NCBI GenBank assembly: GCA_013399305.1
Contig: VXAI01000179.1
Coordinates: 1,362,727 to 1,426,726 of the forward strand
Direction: 5' to 3'
Source of the DNA: Rostratula benghalensis
Lineage: Eukaryota > Chordata > Aves > Charadriiformes > Rostratulidae
DNA length: 64,000 nucleotides
Shown in pieces: positions 15,386 to 26,085 of the stretch. The first letter of the stretch is position 1; every line of letters starts with the position of its first letter. Under the pieces are notes generated by a model. The model had not been told where the DNA came from, ran no database searches, and worked only from the letters and a program-made list of their open reading frames with translations. The translations under genes were made by a program, and so were the position numbers.

Positions 15386-15398
15386 GGGGGGGGGGGGG
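15386..15398. repeat. G13 homopolymer
   Basis: Thirteen consecutive G on the plus strand in otherwise AT-rich intron. Its length is likely to vary between individuals or be sequencing-sensitive. Confidence 0.9.
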
Positions 15399-15844
15399 TT
15401 CCTTCCAGGTCATTATCTGCAAAAGGAGAAATTTAAGTTTTGATATACACTTAATTCTACTACTTCTGTTTTACCTGAAAAAAACTATTTTACATCTGCA
15501 AGAGCAACAAGTAAGATTGTTTGCTAAATCCATATTACTCCTTCTGAAGACTACTAGAAGCTAGTGCCTTTTCAAACTAAACCTCTTTGCATAAATTCAA
15601 ATGCAATGATTTGATGGTATTCTGAAAAAAAAAAAAAAGGTACTCACAAAAATCTGAAATGCTTATAAGTCAAATGAACAGTTCAGACTGAACATTTAAA
15701 AACCATTTTATGCAGTTTCACTTTTAGCTGCTTTAACAAAACTAACTGAGAGTTTTTCAAAGTCTGCAGTAACACGTATCTTTCATAAAGATGTGGATTC
15801 AACACAAAACACAGAACTGTTTCAATGAAAAACAAATAAACTAC

Positions 15845-16201
15845 CTCCCGAACAATTTACACAAGTGCTGATTCTTGTGGGCTGGCGGTGTCTGCTGGAG
15901 CAGCCACTCCACTGCCCACCAGCCTGCCTCTGGAAGAAACACCACCTCTGGCATCAGCCTGAGAACATCCACGGAGGGGTACCGGGGACACTGGAAGCAC
16001 CTAACACTGCAGTTGTGGGGATGGTGTGAGAAGCATTTCCACCTAAACCAGGCCCTGATGTTGCTCTAACTACTATTGCAGCTGGGGCAACCCCTACTCC
16101 AACCCAATCGACTTCCTGAACAACATTCACAAGCATCATTTCTCTGGTTTCCTGCCAGGCCACTTCATTCATGCCTAGAACATATGGAATGCTCATTCCA
16201 C
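15845..16201 (-). other. PUM2 exon 2 (leader exon with relict N-terminus)
   Basis: On the minus strand a pyrimidine-rich acceptor (CTTTAGTTTTCTAG) precedes GTGGAATGAGC, so the exon starts at 16201. The 3' limit is less sure: AG|GTAGTTT at 15845/15844 is the best donor I see, and TGT|GTAAAT a few bases upstream is another. The segment is much richer in G and C than its surroundings. It encodes a peptide beginning MSIPYVLGMNEVAWQETR, which fits the N-terminal Pumilio exon (human PUM1 begins MSVACVL and has WQD at the same spacing). In mammals the PUM2 protein is annotated to begin further downstream, so this exon is probably 5' untranslated or encodes an alternative N-terminus. Confidence 0.75.
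15954..16196 (-). CDS. PUM2: 80-codon N-terminal Pumilio-like ORF in PUM2 leader exon
   Basis: The ORF starts at ATG 16196-16194 in acceptable context (G at -3). It runs through MSIPYVLG, NEVAWQETREMM, VRATSGPGLGG and ASHTIPTTAVLGASSVPG and ends at TGA 15956-15954. The start and the GASSVPG segment resemble the first ~70 residues of PUM1 (MSVACVL, WQD, SSPVPG). Beyond the stop the same frame reads FFQRQ, as PUM1 does slightly further on, and the +1 frame reads SQADA where PUM1 has SQDDA. So small indels have broken an ancestral N-terminal coding exon. If the exon is in the mature mRNA, this is a long upstream ORF that could dampen translation of the main PUM2 protein; alternatively it is a decayed N-terminus. 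The peptide lies in the disordered region, far from the RNA-binding PUF repeats. The Pumilio assignment is fairly sure, the translation status unknown. Confidence 0.55.
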   Translation of the reverse strand: MSIPYVLGMNEVAWQETREMMLVNVVQEVDWVGVGVAPAAIVVRATSGPGLGGNASHTIPTTAVLGASSVPGTPPWMFSG

Positions 16202-19200
16202 CTAGAAAACTAAAGAAAAAGTCTTGATAAGATAAAAGGCTTTCCTACATATCTTCAAATACGCAGCTCTTACAATTAGGATGAAAAAAGTCCAAGCTAT
16301 AGAAGAGCAGTATTAATTGTCAAAATGTTTATTGATTTAAACTTTAAATACCACTACCAAACTAAGCCTCTAAGACAAAGGACCACACACTTTTTTCCGA
16401 AGACAATATATTAATATGGTACAGTTCCATATATTATCAATGCTTGCTCATATATTTCCTTGCTAAAAATAATATCAAAATACAATTTTCAATAATGGCA
16501 GCAATTTTTTTGTTACAATATTACTCACCATGATGTGTAAAACCACTAGTTCTATCACACCATTATGTCTGATTTTATATATTTCTAGACTATATAATGA
16601 AGTAGGACAGAAAACTAACTTCTCTATGTGAACATTCTTACACACCAGCCTCAGTTCTTCTTTCAAGTTAGGCTATGTAAGATTCTAACACTGAACTGAC
16701 ACTGAACTTCTCTAACCCACAAAACATTTTGGGTCTTTCACAAAATAAAGATTTCAGACTCAGATTAAAATTAAGTTTGCCAGTTCCTTTTTTGAAGCAT
16801 TTAAGTCTTTGTTTGTAACAAGTATAAATAACAACAGAAGTCTCTCTCCAATCTCAACAAAATCCTCTGCAGGAAAAAATACCTGCCCCATAACACGTAC
16901 TTTTACTGATGTCCACACATATTCTTAATCTACCGTAACTGGTGTCTTATCAGTCTTTTAGTATTTAAATTGACCTTTTAGGAAAAGAGGACTGCATATA
17001 TAAATCCCCAAATATCCTCTACAATCTTAACTAAGTGCTTTTTTGGGGAAGGGAAAATTTAAATTTCCAGTCCAAGTAAAGTCTCACTTTTCATGCTGAA
17101 TTACTGTTAAGTCCAAACAATAAAAACTGACATAAATGGAAATATATTTAATCAGAACAGAACACTTACGTATAAAGATGTGCACAAAAGAAACCAGTCC
17201 TTCTAATCCCTAATACCTAGCCAGAGGTAACTAATCTTAGAGTTGGATGAAAAATGAAAAGGGGGAAAAATGCCATTCTGCATTTTTCATCTAACCTTAC
17301 AGACTACAGAATGTCCAATCTTTAGGAAAATACGTAACATACAGATATAGGGTAGATGGATTTTTTTTAATGTATCATCTTGAAAAATCTTAATTTAGTA
17401 ATACATAAGATCTAAAGCTACTTTATCTTATTATAGTACTGTTACAATAGATCCTTGCTCGTTGTCAAAATACCACACTAACATCATTTTGCAACTCCTT
17501 CAGTCTACGTGACTTAACTCATCATTGCAGTATACCCTGAACTAAAGTTTAAGCAATATATATCAGAATGGAGATAAACAGCAAGATACTTTATAAATGA
17601 GTCAAAACAGACAGACACGTTATTTTTAGCTCAACTACACAAAGTCCTTGCTTTGTATTTAATCAATAAGCACATGGAAAGAGTTGCGGAACTAAACGCA
17701 CCAAGCCTGCTTTCAAAAACTCACTTCCCCTTTGAAGAATTCAGAGAACAAATGCGATATGAAAGTTCAGACAAACCACACAAAAATGTATCCACCTAGT
17801 TCAATACGTCACTCAAAATTCTTCCTCAAAATAACATGGATGACATATAAAAGTGAAGGTATAAACACAGGTCTGACATAACCCTTATTTCCATTAGGAT
17901 TTACATGTTGATAGCTTTTTGTGATGAAAAGAGAGACAATCAGACCCATTAGTTGAAACTGGAAGTTTTGCTAATACCTCCATAGCACCAAGGAAGCAAG
18001 AGATATCCAATCTTAAGAGTCGTATGAAAAATGGAAATGGAAAATAATCATAATTACAAAATGTAGACCAGATTACTTAGCCAAATGTACATAAATATAT
18101 GCTGTAAAAAAAAATTTGCTTGTTAGAAAGGCTGCAGATGTGATATTTGGCACAGCCAGAGGATCCTATCACCACTTTTACAGTTTAGTAGAAATAGACG
18201 TATATAGAGAACACCTAGCAAAAAAAGACAAATTACAGAGATACTTTTGCCTCATTTCAGAGTTGTAGATTTCATTCTCAACTCCTAAGATGGTCCTCAC
18301 AACCTCTTCAGACACATTTCTTCTACACGTCTACACCTGTTCTTAAATAGCCATGGTTAGGAAAAAACAGAATGTTAACCAAAAATGAAATATAATCTTC
18401 AAAGATATTGCTAGAGATGACATCTGGTCTTTATTTGTAAGCTAAACATTTTGCATACTAGCTTGAAAAGCTCTTGCCTGCTATTCTAAAAGGCACAGCA
18501 CGTATTACAAGTGGGATTCAAACTAAATCTTGCTATAAAGTTCCAGTGCGCAGGCCATTACTATAAAATAATTTTTATACAACTTGTTTGAAATTATAGC
18601 CAAGCAGCTATAGCTATAACTGAACACATTTACATGTTCTGATGTCATTTAAAACTCTTTTCCACTGTATGACTGCGCAAGGCCTCCAGTTTCATTACTA
18701 CATAACCTGTATTTGTTGTTATAAGAGGAGCAAATGAGCTTTTAAACGCAAGACTTCTCTACCCATTTCTGAGACAAGAGTCTGGGCGCTGGCTTTGCGA
18801 CCACACTGGAATGGCTGCATTGTGTGGAATAATCAGAACAGCTACATTAGATGAAGTGAGCATTTTCAAGTAAATTTATTAAGAGAAAGAAGATTGCGTG
18901 TATTACATGTACAGGTATCTTAGGGAGTTATCAGTGAGAAGTGTTTATAGAGCATGTCCACTCTACAGCTTTTTGTTGTCTCCAGAGAATTTCTATTAGA
19001 AACTGTTTTTAAAGACAATACAATGTATTAATGCTTGCCTCACATGAAATTCTCAACACAGAAAGAATTTAATATTCAAGAAAATTTAGGTTTCTTTTTA
19101 CTGCAATGGACGGTGAATTTTTATATAATTCTACACTCAAAAAGCAGCATGAAGACATGCAAGCAGGAATTCAAACTATCTACTAGGCTACTTGCCTCTG

Positions 19201-21607
19201 TTTATAAAAATTTAGTCTAATCCTTTTCAGGTTTTAGAAATCACTGTACAAAGGCAAAGAAACCCCCCACAACATGAAGTTATCAAGGAGAATGCTTTTA
19301 GAAAGTTCTACAGATGATGATTATTCAGTGCACACTCACGTGTCATAAAATCAAAGGGGGGAAATATCTGGAAGTGAACTAGAAAGTGTTGTTGAAAATC
19401 AGATCTAGCTCACAGTATTCAACAAGCTGATGTCCTGCTAACATACTTGCCCCAAACAGCTGCAGTATCTGGAACTGCAAAGAAACATTTGAGAGAGTAA
19501 ATCTCGAGGAAAAAGGGTACACAAAGCTTTCAGTGTGCGCTACAATCCTACATGAGGTTTTATCTTCTCATAAGTTATCTTCTCATCAGAAGACAGGCAA
19601 GTCCAACTTTTTCAGCCAACTGCTCCTTGCGCTTTTGGCTCAATCATGATACCAGATAAGATTATAATTGCCTCAGCACTCTGTCAATATCCCTAGCACA
19701 GAAGGAAAATATTAAGTACTATAGGAAAACAAAAAAAAGTACCATTCTGTATTAACGAACAAAAACTGCTATTCAAATTACTTGGACTTTTCTATGTGCA
19801 ATATCCACATAATAAACTGCAGAATCTGCATTTCTCACATGCATTTGCCTACTAACCATTCTTCTGGGATCAATTCCAAATTTTCAACTCTGAACACTTC
19901 AGAAAACTGTCAGGTGATTTAGTGTCATTTCTACACATATAACCCAAACTACACCACCACCAAATTATCATTTCCTTTTTTATCCAAGTTTCCTTCTCCC
20001 ACCTACCTAACATATTTATATTCGCACTGACACAAATTGAGCTGTAGACCAGAGAACGGTAGACAATAATTCTCTCAGCCTCTCAACAAAACTACAACTG
20101 TTGTTAACATTTGGTTTAAAACCTAGACAGGACTAAATATAACAAAATACTATGCTTTATATGTAAAAATGGTAACGTGGAGTAGTAATTATCTTTCCAA
20201 TGCATTCATATCCCACATACCTGAAGAGCTATAACCATCAACTCACACTAACTAAAAAAACCTAATCTCTCAGTCGAGATGCAACAAAGACTTCAGTAAA
20301 AAGGCAAGAAATCTGAAAGGATTTTACTAACATGTGGCATGTAAGTGACAAAAAACTAGACAATGTAAGAAGTTTTACCAATTCTCATTTGCAATGACCT
20401 ATATAGCTACACGGCTACACTGCCTATACAGCTACACTGCTCAGAAAAGCGCATCCCCAAACCAGCTCTTTACCACATCACATATGAAACACGCTACGCA
20501 TTTTGGTGTTAAGCCATCTTGCTTCAAACAGTAAGCCAGGAGAACATAAAGCGTCCCAAGTACATTAATTTTCTCTCAAGGAATTAGGAATCTGAGATTA
20601 TGAAATACGTGAAAGACAACAATGAACAACAACAAAAAAATTAAATTGATATCTTTGTCCAGTGACTGCCAAGGAGATTAAAAACCTAATTGTTAGTTGT
20701 AAGCACGATCCACTCAGGGCAGCTGGCATTTTCCTCAACTTTTTGTTATTGTTGTCTTCGCAGACACATTTGAAGAAAAATTAAAAGCAAACAATGAAGT
20801 GTTAGGTATCAACTACCAAAAGATTTTGCCTCCTCGCTCCACACCCTCAGAAAGCAATCATTACTCTTAAGACCGCTAAAAATATATATATATACACACA
20901 CATATATATGTATAATGCAAGTTTTCACGCTTTCGGTACATTGAGACAAAGCCCGTTTCACCCACGTTCCGCAGGCAGCAATTGTCCGCGGGGCGGCCGA
21001 ACGGACCCCCCCCACCTCCCCGGTTCCTCACGGTACCGAACCGCATTGGAACACGCAGCGCGGCGTGTCCGCCCCCGCCTCCCCCGGGGCCTGCCCCGCC
21101 GTCCGGCCACCCTTCCGCGTGTACCGGGTACCTCTCCCCACCTGAGCCCCCTTGTCCACCAGGGCCCTGTGTTGCCCGTCCCTCCCCCCCTCCAGGACTT
21201 CTCTCAGGCAACAACTGAGAGAAAACCCCGCCGGGATGGAAACTGAACCCCGAGGCCCCGCTCCCCTCAGCTCTCCCAGAGCACAATGCCTGCCCCTCCA
21301 CCCCCCACCGCCGCCGCCGCCGCCTTCCCTCACACGGCGCTCCCTCCCCACCTCGGCGCCGCTCCCCGGCGAGGCGGGCGGACACAAAGGCGGCGAGGCG
21401 CGGGCGGACGCCGAGCAGGCCCCGCGCCGCCCGGTGACCTGCCACAACATGGCCCCCCTCCCGCCCTCCTTCTCCCCTCCCCTCCTCTCCCCTCCCTCAG
21501 CGCGCAGCCGAGGCCGGAGACAAAAGGGGGCTGGAGGAAAGGGAGGGGGGTGGCGGCCGCCCGCCCGCGGCCTATCCAACGAGGCCCCGGCCCCCGAGGA
21601 TACTCAC
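16202..21607 (-). other. PUM2 intron 1
   Basis: The interval between the proposed donor at 21607 (CCC|GTGAGTATCC, minus strand) and the acceptor at 16202. It is AT-rich with no open frame of interest, no recognisable transposon and no RNA gene that I can identify. It holds short A/T tracts and one TA/CA microsatellite near its 5' end. Confidence 0.6.
20879..20911. repeat. TA/CA microsatellite
   Basis: AATATATATATATACACACACATATATATG: alternating TA and CA dinucleotides just outside the CpG island. Confidence 0.85.
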
Positions 21608-21785
21608 GGGCTGGCTGGCGGCGCTGCTCGCTGCGATGGAGCCGGAGCGGGCCCTGGGACACCCCTGCCCGCCCTGCCGCCCCCTTCCTCCTCCTCCTTT
21701 TTCTCCTCCTCCTCGGAGCCTCTCCTTCCTTCCTGCCTCCCCTCCCCCCCGTCGGCGGCGAGGGGCTCACAACAACATGGCGGGA
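21608..21785 (-). other. PUM2 non-coding exon 1 (5' limit approximate)
   Basis: On the minus strand CCAGCCAGCCC|GTGAGTATCC gives a near-consensus splice donor, so the exon ends at 21608. The start is not visible; I set it near the YY1-type site at 21773-21787, because such sites often sit at or just downstream of transcription starts. The exon is GC-rich and has no convincing coding capacity. The partner acceptor is the one at 16202. Confidence 0.5.
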
Positions 21786-21787
21786 GG
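21773..21787 (+). promoter_or_regulatory. YY1-type site
   Basis: CAACATGGCGGGAGG contains the ATGGCGG core of the YY1 consensus. It lies about 120 bases from the first NRF1 site on the proposed downstream side of the PUM2 start. Confidence 0.5.
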
Positions 21788-21832
21788 GCGCGCACGGAGG
21801 GAGAGGGACAGCGAGAGCGCGGCAAACCTCCC

Positions 21833-21895
21833 CCCGCCGCCGCCGCCGCCGGCCCCTGCTGCCGCCGCTGGCCCCTGCCGCCGCCGCCGCCGCCA
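21833..21895. repeat. (CCG)n tracts in the PUM2 promoter or leader
   Basis: Two runs of five to six CCG/GCC triplets (about 21834-21851 and 21877-21894) separated by a GC-rich spacer with two near-identical GGCCCCTG blocks. On the minus strand they read GGC/CGG and may lie in the start region of the PUM2 transcript. Confidence 0.8.
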
Positions 21896-21897
21896 CA

Positions 21898-21907
21898 GCG
21901 CATGCGC
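21898..21907. promoter_or_regulatory. NRF1 palindrome 1
   Basis: A perfect GCGCATGCGC, the consensus for nuclear respiratory factor 1, in the CpG island just upstream of the proposed PUM2 start (minus strand). It is preceded by ACA, as is the second copy. Confidence 0.75.
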
Positions 21908-21964
21908 GCCCCCGCCCGGGAGGGAGCGGCAGGCGGCGGCCCCCGGCCCCTTCCGCCGCCTACA

Positions 21965-21974
21965 GCGCATGCGC
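21965..21974. promoter_or_regulatory. NRF1 palindrome 2
   Basis: A second perfect GCGCATGCGC, 67 bases from the first, with the same ACA flank. Paired NRF1 sites are typical of strong broadly active CpG-island promoters. Confidence 0.75.
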
Positions 21975-22523
21975 CGCCGCCCTCCCCTCAGCGGGTCCAT
22001 CCCCTTCCCCACCGCCGAACAAACCGGCCAAGGCACAGCTTTTGTGTGGGGCTTTTCGCTATTTTTTATTTTATTTTTTTTTTTCTTTTTTCCTCCTCTT
22101 TTTCATACTTCGCTCTCGGGGAGGAGCGGCCGCCGTAGGAGGCGGTGCCCGCCCGCCCCCCCCCCCAGCCCGCGGGCCGGCGGTGAGGAGACAAAGGCGA
22201 GGCCCGCGCTGAGGGATACCCGGTGGCTCCTGAGGGCCTCCCAGCACCGCCCGCCAGGCCGCCTGGGTTCTACTGTAAACAGAAACGCATCGCCTTAGTT
22301 ATTAATTAACTACTGTGCCGGTAGTTGCTGGGCGATGATTTTGGGAAAAGAGACAATTATTTCCTTCCCTCGAGAGAGTTAAATACAGGCTCGGTGATAA
22401 CAGCTGTGTGCTTGCTGTTGGTAAATACGGTACTGGATGCTAGCAGACACTGATAGTGATGGTTTTTAATAGCCTCACTCAATACGAGCATAAATACTTA
22501 CTTGGCAGCCTCTGAAAAAGCAT

Positions 22524-22655
22524 ACTAGAATGGGTTTAAGTTGGAAGGGACCTTAAAGATCATCTAGTTCCAATTCCCCCACCAAAGGCAGGGTCACGTC
22601 CCACTGGACCAGGGAGCTCAAATCCCCATCCAGCCTGGGCTTGAAGAGACTGAGC
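22524..22655 (-). mobile_element. CR1 LINE 3' fragment
   Basis: Inverted CR1 3' end: AGAATGGGTTTAAGTTGGAA, GGGACCTTAAAGATCATCTA, GTTCCAATTCCCCCACC, then the CCAGGGAGCTCAAATCCCCA and CCAGCCTGGGCTTGAA blocks. Well preserved. Confidence 0.9.
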
Positions 22656-24495
22656 TCTGCCTGTCAGTGGCATTTTACAATATGGATTTCACAGAAAACC
22701 CGCTATTTTACCTTTTTCACCAGTTCTTAAAGGAGTCTGGTTAGAGAGTACTCCATTTCAGGAAACGGCACGCTGATGCTGTACGCAGATCGAACCTTCA
22801 AACGAAAGCCGGTTGTCAGTCCCATTGTGGCTGTTCCGAACCCTGCTACCGGCTGTTTTTTTCTGTAGGCAGGAAGGAATCGGGCTCTGCCAGCACCGCC
22901 GACCCATTCCAGGTACAGCAGGGTGAGAGCAGCGAATCCCGGGGTTCAGGATTACTGGCTGTACTGGTGCTACGGCTGGCAGCAGCGATTGTGGGGATGA
23001 GACGTCTGTCTGTACCAACTGCATTCTTAAAAATAGAGGTGTCTCGAAAGAAAAACCCTCACTTTTTTTTCAGTATTTATAGTCGTGGTTGAAAAGTTTC
23101 CAGCTCCTGGTACAGATAGAAGCGTTTCCCCAAGAAATGAAAATTATTTCTTTGGCTTCATGCTGGTCCACTAAGTACCCAGACATCTGCAGTCTGCTGC
23201 TCGTTGTGTAGCTAATCCCTATGATTCCCAATGTCCTGTCCCACTGCCACCTTTGGGCTGTCTCCGGGGAGGACACAATGATGAAAAGGCCTCAAAGTCA
23301 CAGCCCCCAAGCCAGCCCTTCCCTTCGTGAAAACTGACTGGGAACTGAAAAAAAACCCTTTCACCCTGCCATCCCAAACACTTAAAGCAGCTGGTCTATG
23401 TTACACCAGCTCTCCAGCTCCGACACTTTTGGGGTCCCAATTTGTCCTGGATAATTGTATAAAGCATTAAATGTTCAGGAAGAGCTCAGCATGTATCTGA
23501 TCAGCATAAGCTTGAAGGATTTCTACCTTGGTCTGCCCCTCAGTACTGGGAAACCCAACCAGATCAAAAAACAGAAAAATGTTTAAGGGCAATCAGTTTG
23601 GAATTTGATCTGAGAAATAGAATTATTTGATTATCTTCTAAAGTATTTTTCTAAGGAAAAAAAATATTCCATCACCACACACCTCACAATTTAATAAGGG
23701 CACTAAGGTTTGTGGCTAATGCTAAAATAGTTCACGAAAAGTCTTTCTTCTGACTGGAAAGTACTTAATACTTTACATAGTTTACCTTGGTATCACTCCA
23801 TTACAAAATTTTTTTCCTAGCCATTCCTTTTTTTAAGGAGATGTTAACAGCTGACTGGGTTCTCCTTACGCTCCAAACATTTCTGATAAACTCCATTACC
23901 ACAGTTGTGCTTTGCTTTTGCTGTCAATAAGCATCCTCAATTAAAAATACTAAGCAACTATAATTTTGTGATTTGCATGTGCAGTAGCCATAGTCCAATA
24001 ATAACTTAATAAATGGACAGTCTGCAGTTTACAGAAGTAGCCAAGGATGTGGAAAACTTGCATGCTGTTGCCTTCCTCAACAGTCTTCCTATGAGACCTT
24101 GGGCAGGATACTTGATTGAAGAGCACCCACAGAAACTAAAAGCTGCAGTCCTAACTACCCCTGCTGCTCTCTAGTCCTGACCATGTCTACATTTTCTAAA
24201 GCTGCAAACTTTGGGACCTAAAACTCTGTATGAACAACATTTGTCCTGCTCTGCCACAACAGCTCCAGCCGTTTTGACAGACGGTGCTGTTGGAACTGGC
24301 AGGGCAGCAGACAATTAACCTGCAGTAATTAAAACCAAGGTAGTGCTCCATGGAAATGGAAAAAAAACGACAGATGTGGTAGACCTTCTCAAAGCACCTG
24401 CAGAAAAGATGCAGGTATCTACAAAAGGTTGCATGCTTTTCAAATTCTTTAAAAAATCCTCCTAGGACTGGGGAACACCCATATGTAAACAGGAA

Positions 24496-24714
24496 GAGGG
24501 TAGATTTACATTCAATATTAGGAAGAAATTCTTTACTGTGAGGCTGGTGAGAGACTGGAACAGGTTTCCCAGAGAAGTTGTGGATGCCCCATCCTTGGAA
24601 GTGTTCAAGGCCAGGTTGGAGCAAGGTGGTGTAGCAGAGGTGTCCCTGCCCATGGCAAGAGGGTTGGTACTATTTAATGTATAGTCCCTTTCAACCCAAA
24701 CTATTCTATGACTT
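24496..24714 (+). mobile_element. CR1 LINE 3' fragment
   Basis: CAATATTAGGAAGAAATTCT, GAGACTGGAACAGGTTTCCC, GTGTTCAAGGCCAGGTTGGA and a 3' end CTATTCTATGACTT. A typical 5'-truncated CR1. The frames on both strands across it are CR1 remnants, not genes. Confidence 0.9.
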
Positions 24715-24867
24715 TTTGCTCAGGATTCACAGATATGACTTTCTTAGAGAGAGCCCTGAAAATCATCAGACTTTGGCTGCCCTGTGCTGCAGACGGGCTG
24801 TTCTACAGAGAAGAACTCAAGATCTTCATCTCAGATCTTCTGCTTAAAGGCCTTGCTGGCCTTGTAG

Positions 24868-24985
24868 TCACAGAATCATAGAATGGTTTGGGTTGGAAAG
24901 GACCTTTAATAATCCTCTAGGCCAACCCCCAAGTCTAACTGCCTCCAGTCTAATCTGCAGTCTAACTACCATCTTATCACTGAAG
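24868..24985 (-). mobile_element. CR1 LINE 3' fragment
   Basis: Inverted CR1 terminus: TCACAGAATCATAGAATGG, TTTGGGTTGGAAAGGACC, CTAGGCCAACCCCCAAGTC. It lies only ~150 bases from the preceding plus-oriented copy, so the two face each other 3' end to 3' end. Confidence 0.9.
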
Positions 24986-25703
24986 AGGAGCTGTTATAAG
25001 TAGGTGACCCTTGCTCAGTTCTCTGAAATATCACTGCAGTTAACTACCTACCACCTTCACAGAGGGACAGCACGGCAGCTCCAAAACAATTAGAGCTGTC
25101 TGTCCATGTTCCAGAGTAGGCCTCTGGAGTGGTGGTTTATGTCCTTAGCGTGTCCCTTGCTACCTACATCTCTATAAGATACGCTCATCTGGATGCATGT
25201 TTCTTGCATTTACAGGAGCAGATCCCATTCTGAAGTTACTGGCTTTCCCCAGATACCGTGCAGCAAATCTGAGCACCCAGTGCAGAATTCTGGATTGCAC
25301 TTTGTCAACAGACATGCGATTGATTAAAAAATCATGGAGTCTGAAATGCTGTAGGAATTGGTCGGCATTTCATGGCTTTGACCAGCAGTGTCTATAACAC
25401 ATAAAAGCGTTTACTGAGATAAGAACTGTAGCCCAGTGAGCTATGCATCCCCTCTGGGTAGCCTCTCCCCAGGGCCTCAGAGAAACGTGCTTAGAAGCCA
25501 CAGACTCTTCATACAGAGGGACTTTTCCACTCACGCATCCTTTTACCCCACAACCTACTGCCTCGCAACCACAGCCTTTCCCTGCCACAACCATTCCCGC
25601 TAACTCAGGGTCGAATCTTCTCTTGCTTTGGACCACATCACCTGTTAACTCAGCTCCTGCTGCTGTATCTCCTCGTGCTGATACTGTTGCCTTAACTGCC
25701 TTC

Positions 25704-26085
25704 TTGGAGAAGAGGAGACTGAGGGGTGACCTCATTAATGTTTATAAATATGGAAAGGGTGAGTGTCAGGAGGATGGAGCCAGGCTCTTCTCAGTGACAG
25801 GCAATGATAGGACAAGGGGCAATGGGTGCAAGATGGAACATAAGAGGTTCCACTTAAATATGAGGAAAAAAAAAACTTCTTCATGGTGAGGGTGACGGAA
25901 AACTGGAAGGGGCTGCCCAGAGAGGTTGTGGAGTCTCCTTCTCTGGAGACATTCAAAACCTGCCTGGACGTGTTCCTGTGTGACCTGATCTAGGTGTTCC
26001 TGCTGTGGCAGGGGGATTGGATTGGGTGATCTTTCAAGGTCCCTTCCAATCCCTGAAAATCTGTGATTCTGTGACTCTGTGAATT
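25704..26085 (+). mobile_element. CR1 LINE 3' fragment (well preserved)
   Basis: Almost 400 bases of CR1: GAGAAGAGGAGACTGAGGGG, GAGCCAGGCTCTTCTCAGTG, GCCCAGAGAGGTTGTGGAGT, GACCTGATCTAGGTGTTCCT, ending in CTGTGATTCTGTGACTCTGTG. The better preservation and the long 3' microsatellite suggest it is younger than its neighbours. Confidence 0.92.

Larger units (their letters stand above)
1..15844 (-). other. PUM2 intron 2 (part), no coding exon seen
   Basis: This is AT-rich DNA on the 3' side of the PUM2 leader exon (minus strand) and is read as the large second intron; its far end lies outside the window. I looked on the minus strand for the first conserved coding exon of Pumilio (around the MNHDFQ start known in mammals) and did not see it, although my reading was by eye. 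Open frames of 60-120 codons here (for example 8680-9039 minus and 8178-8483 plus) match no family I know and have no splice-site support. Apart from the repeats listed separately I see only A- and T-runs and AT-rich low-complexity DNA. Confidence 0.6.
20930..22265 (-). promoter_or_regulatory. CpG-island promoter of PUM2
   Basis: About 1.3 kb of very GC-rich, CpG-dense DNA sharply bounded by AT-rich DNA on both sides. It holds GGGCGG-type Sp1 boxes (for example around 21371 and 21910), two GCGCATGCGC NRF1 palindromes, a YY1-type ATGGCGGGA and (CCG)n tracts. No TATA box is evident, which fits a dispersed housekeeping promoter. A good minus-strand splice donor inside it and the PUM2 leader exon 5.4 kb downstream give the direction. 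Overlapping open frames of 180-330 codons on both strands reflect only the lack of A/T-rich stop codons. A divergent plus-strand transcript is possible but not shown. Confidence 0.85.

Noticed and set aside
20876..22298. Overlapping open frames of 100-328 codons on both strands of the CpG island
   Set aside because: They are low-complexity (Pro, Ala, Arg, Gly-rich), overlap in five or six frames, match no domain and follow from the scarcity of stop codons in GC-rich DNA.
25370..25889. Opposed frames of 121 and 148 codons
   Set aside because: They partly overlap the CR1 copy starting at 25704 and the rest shows no family similarity.
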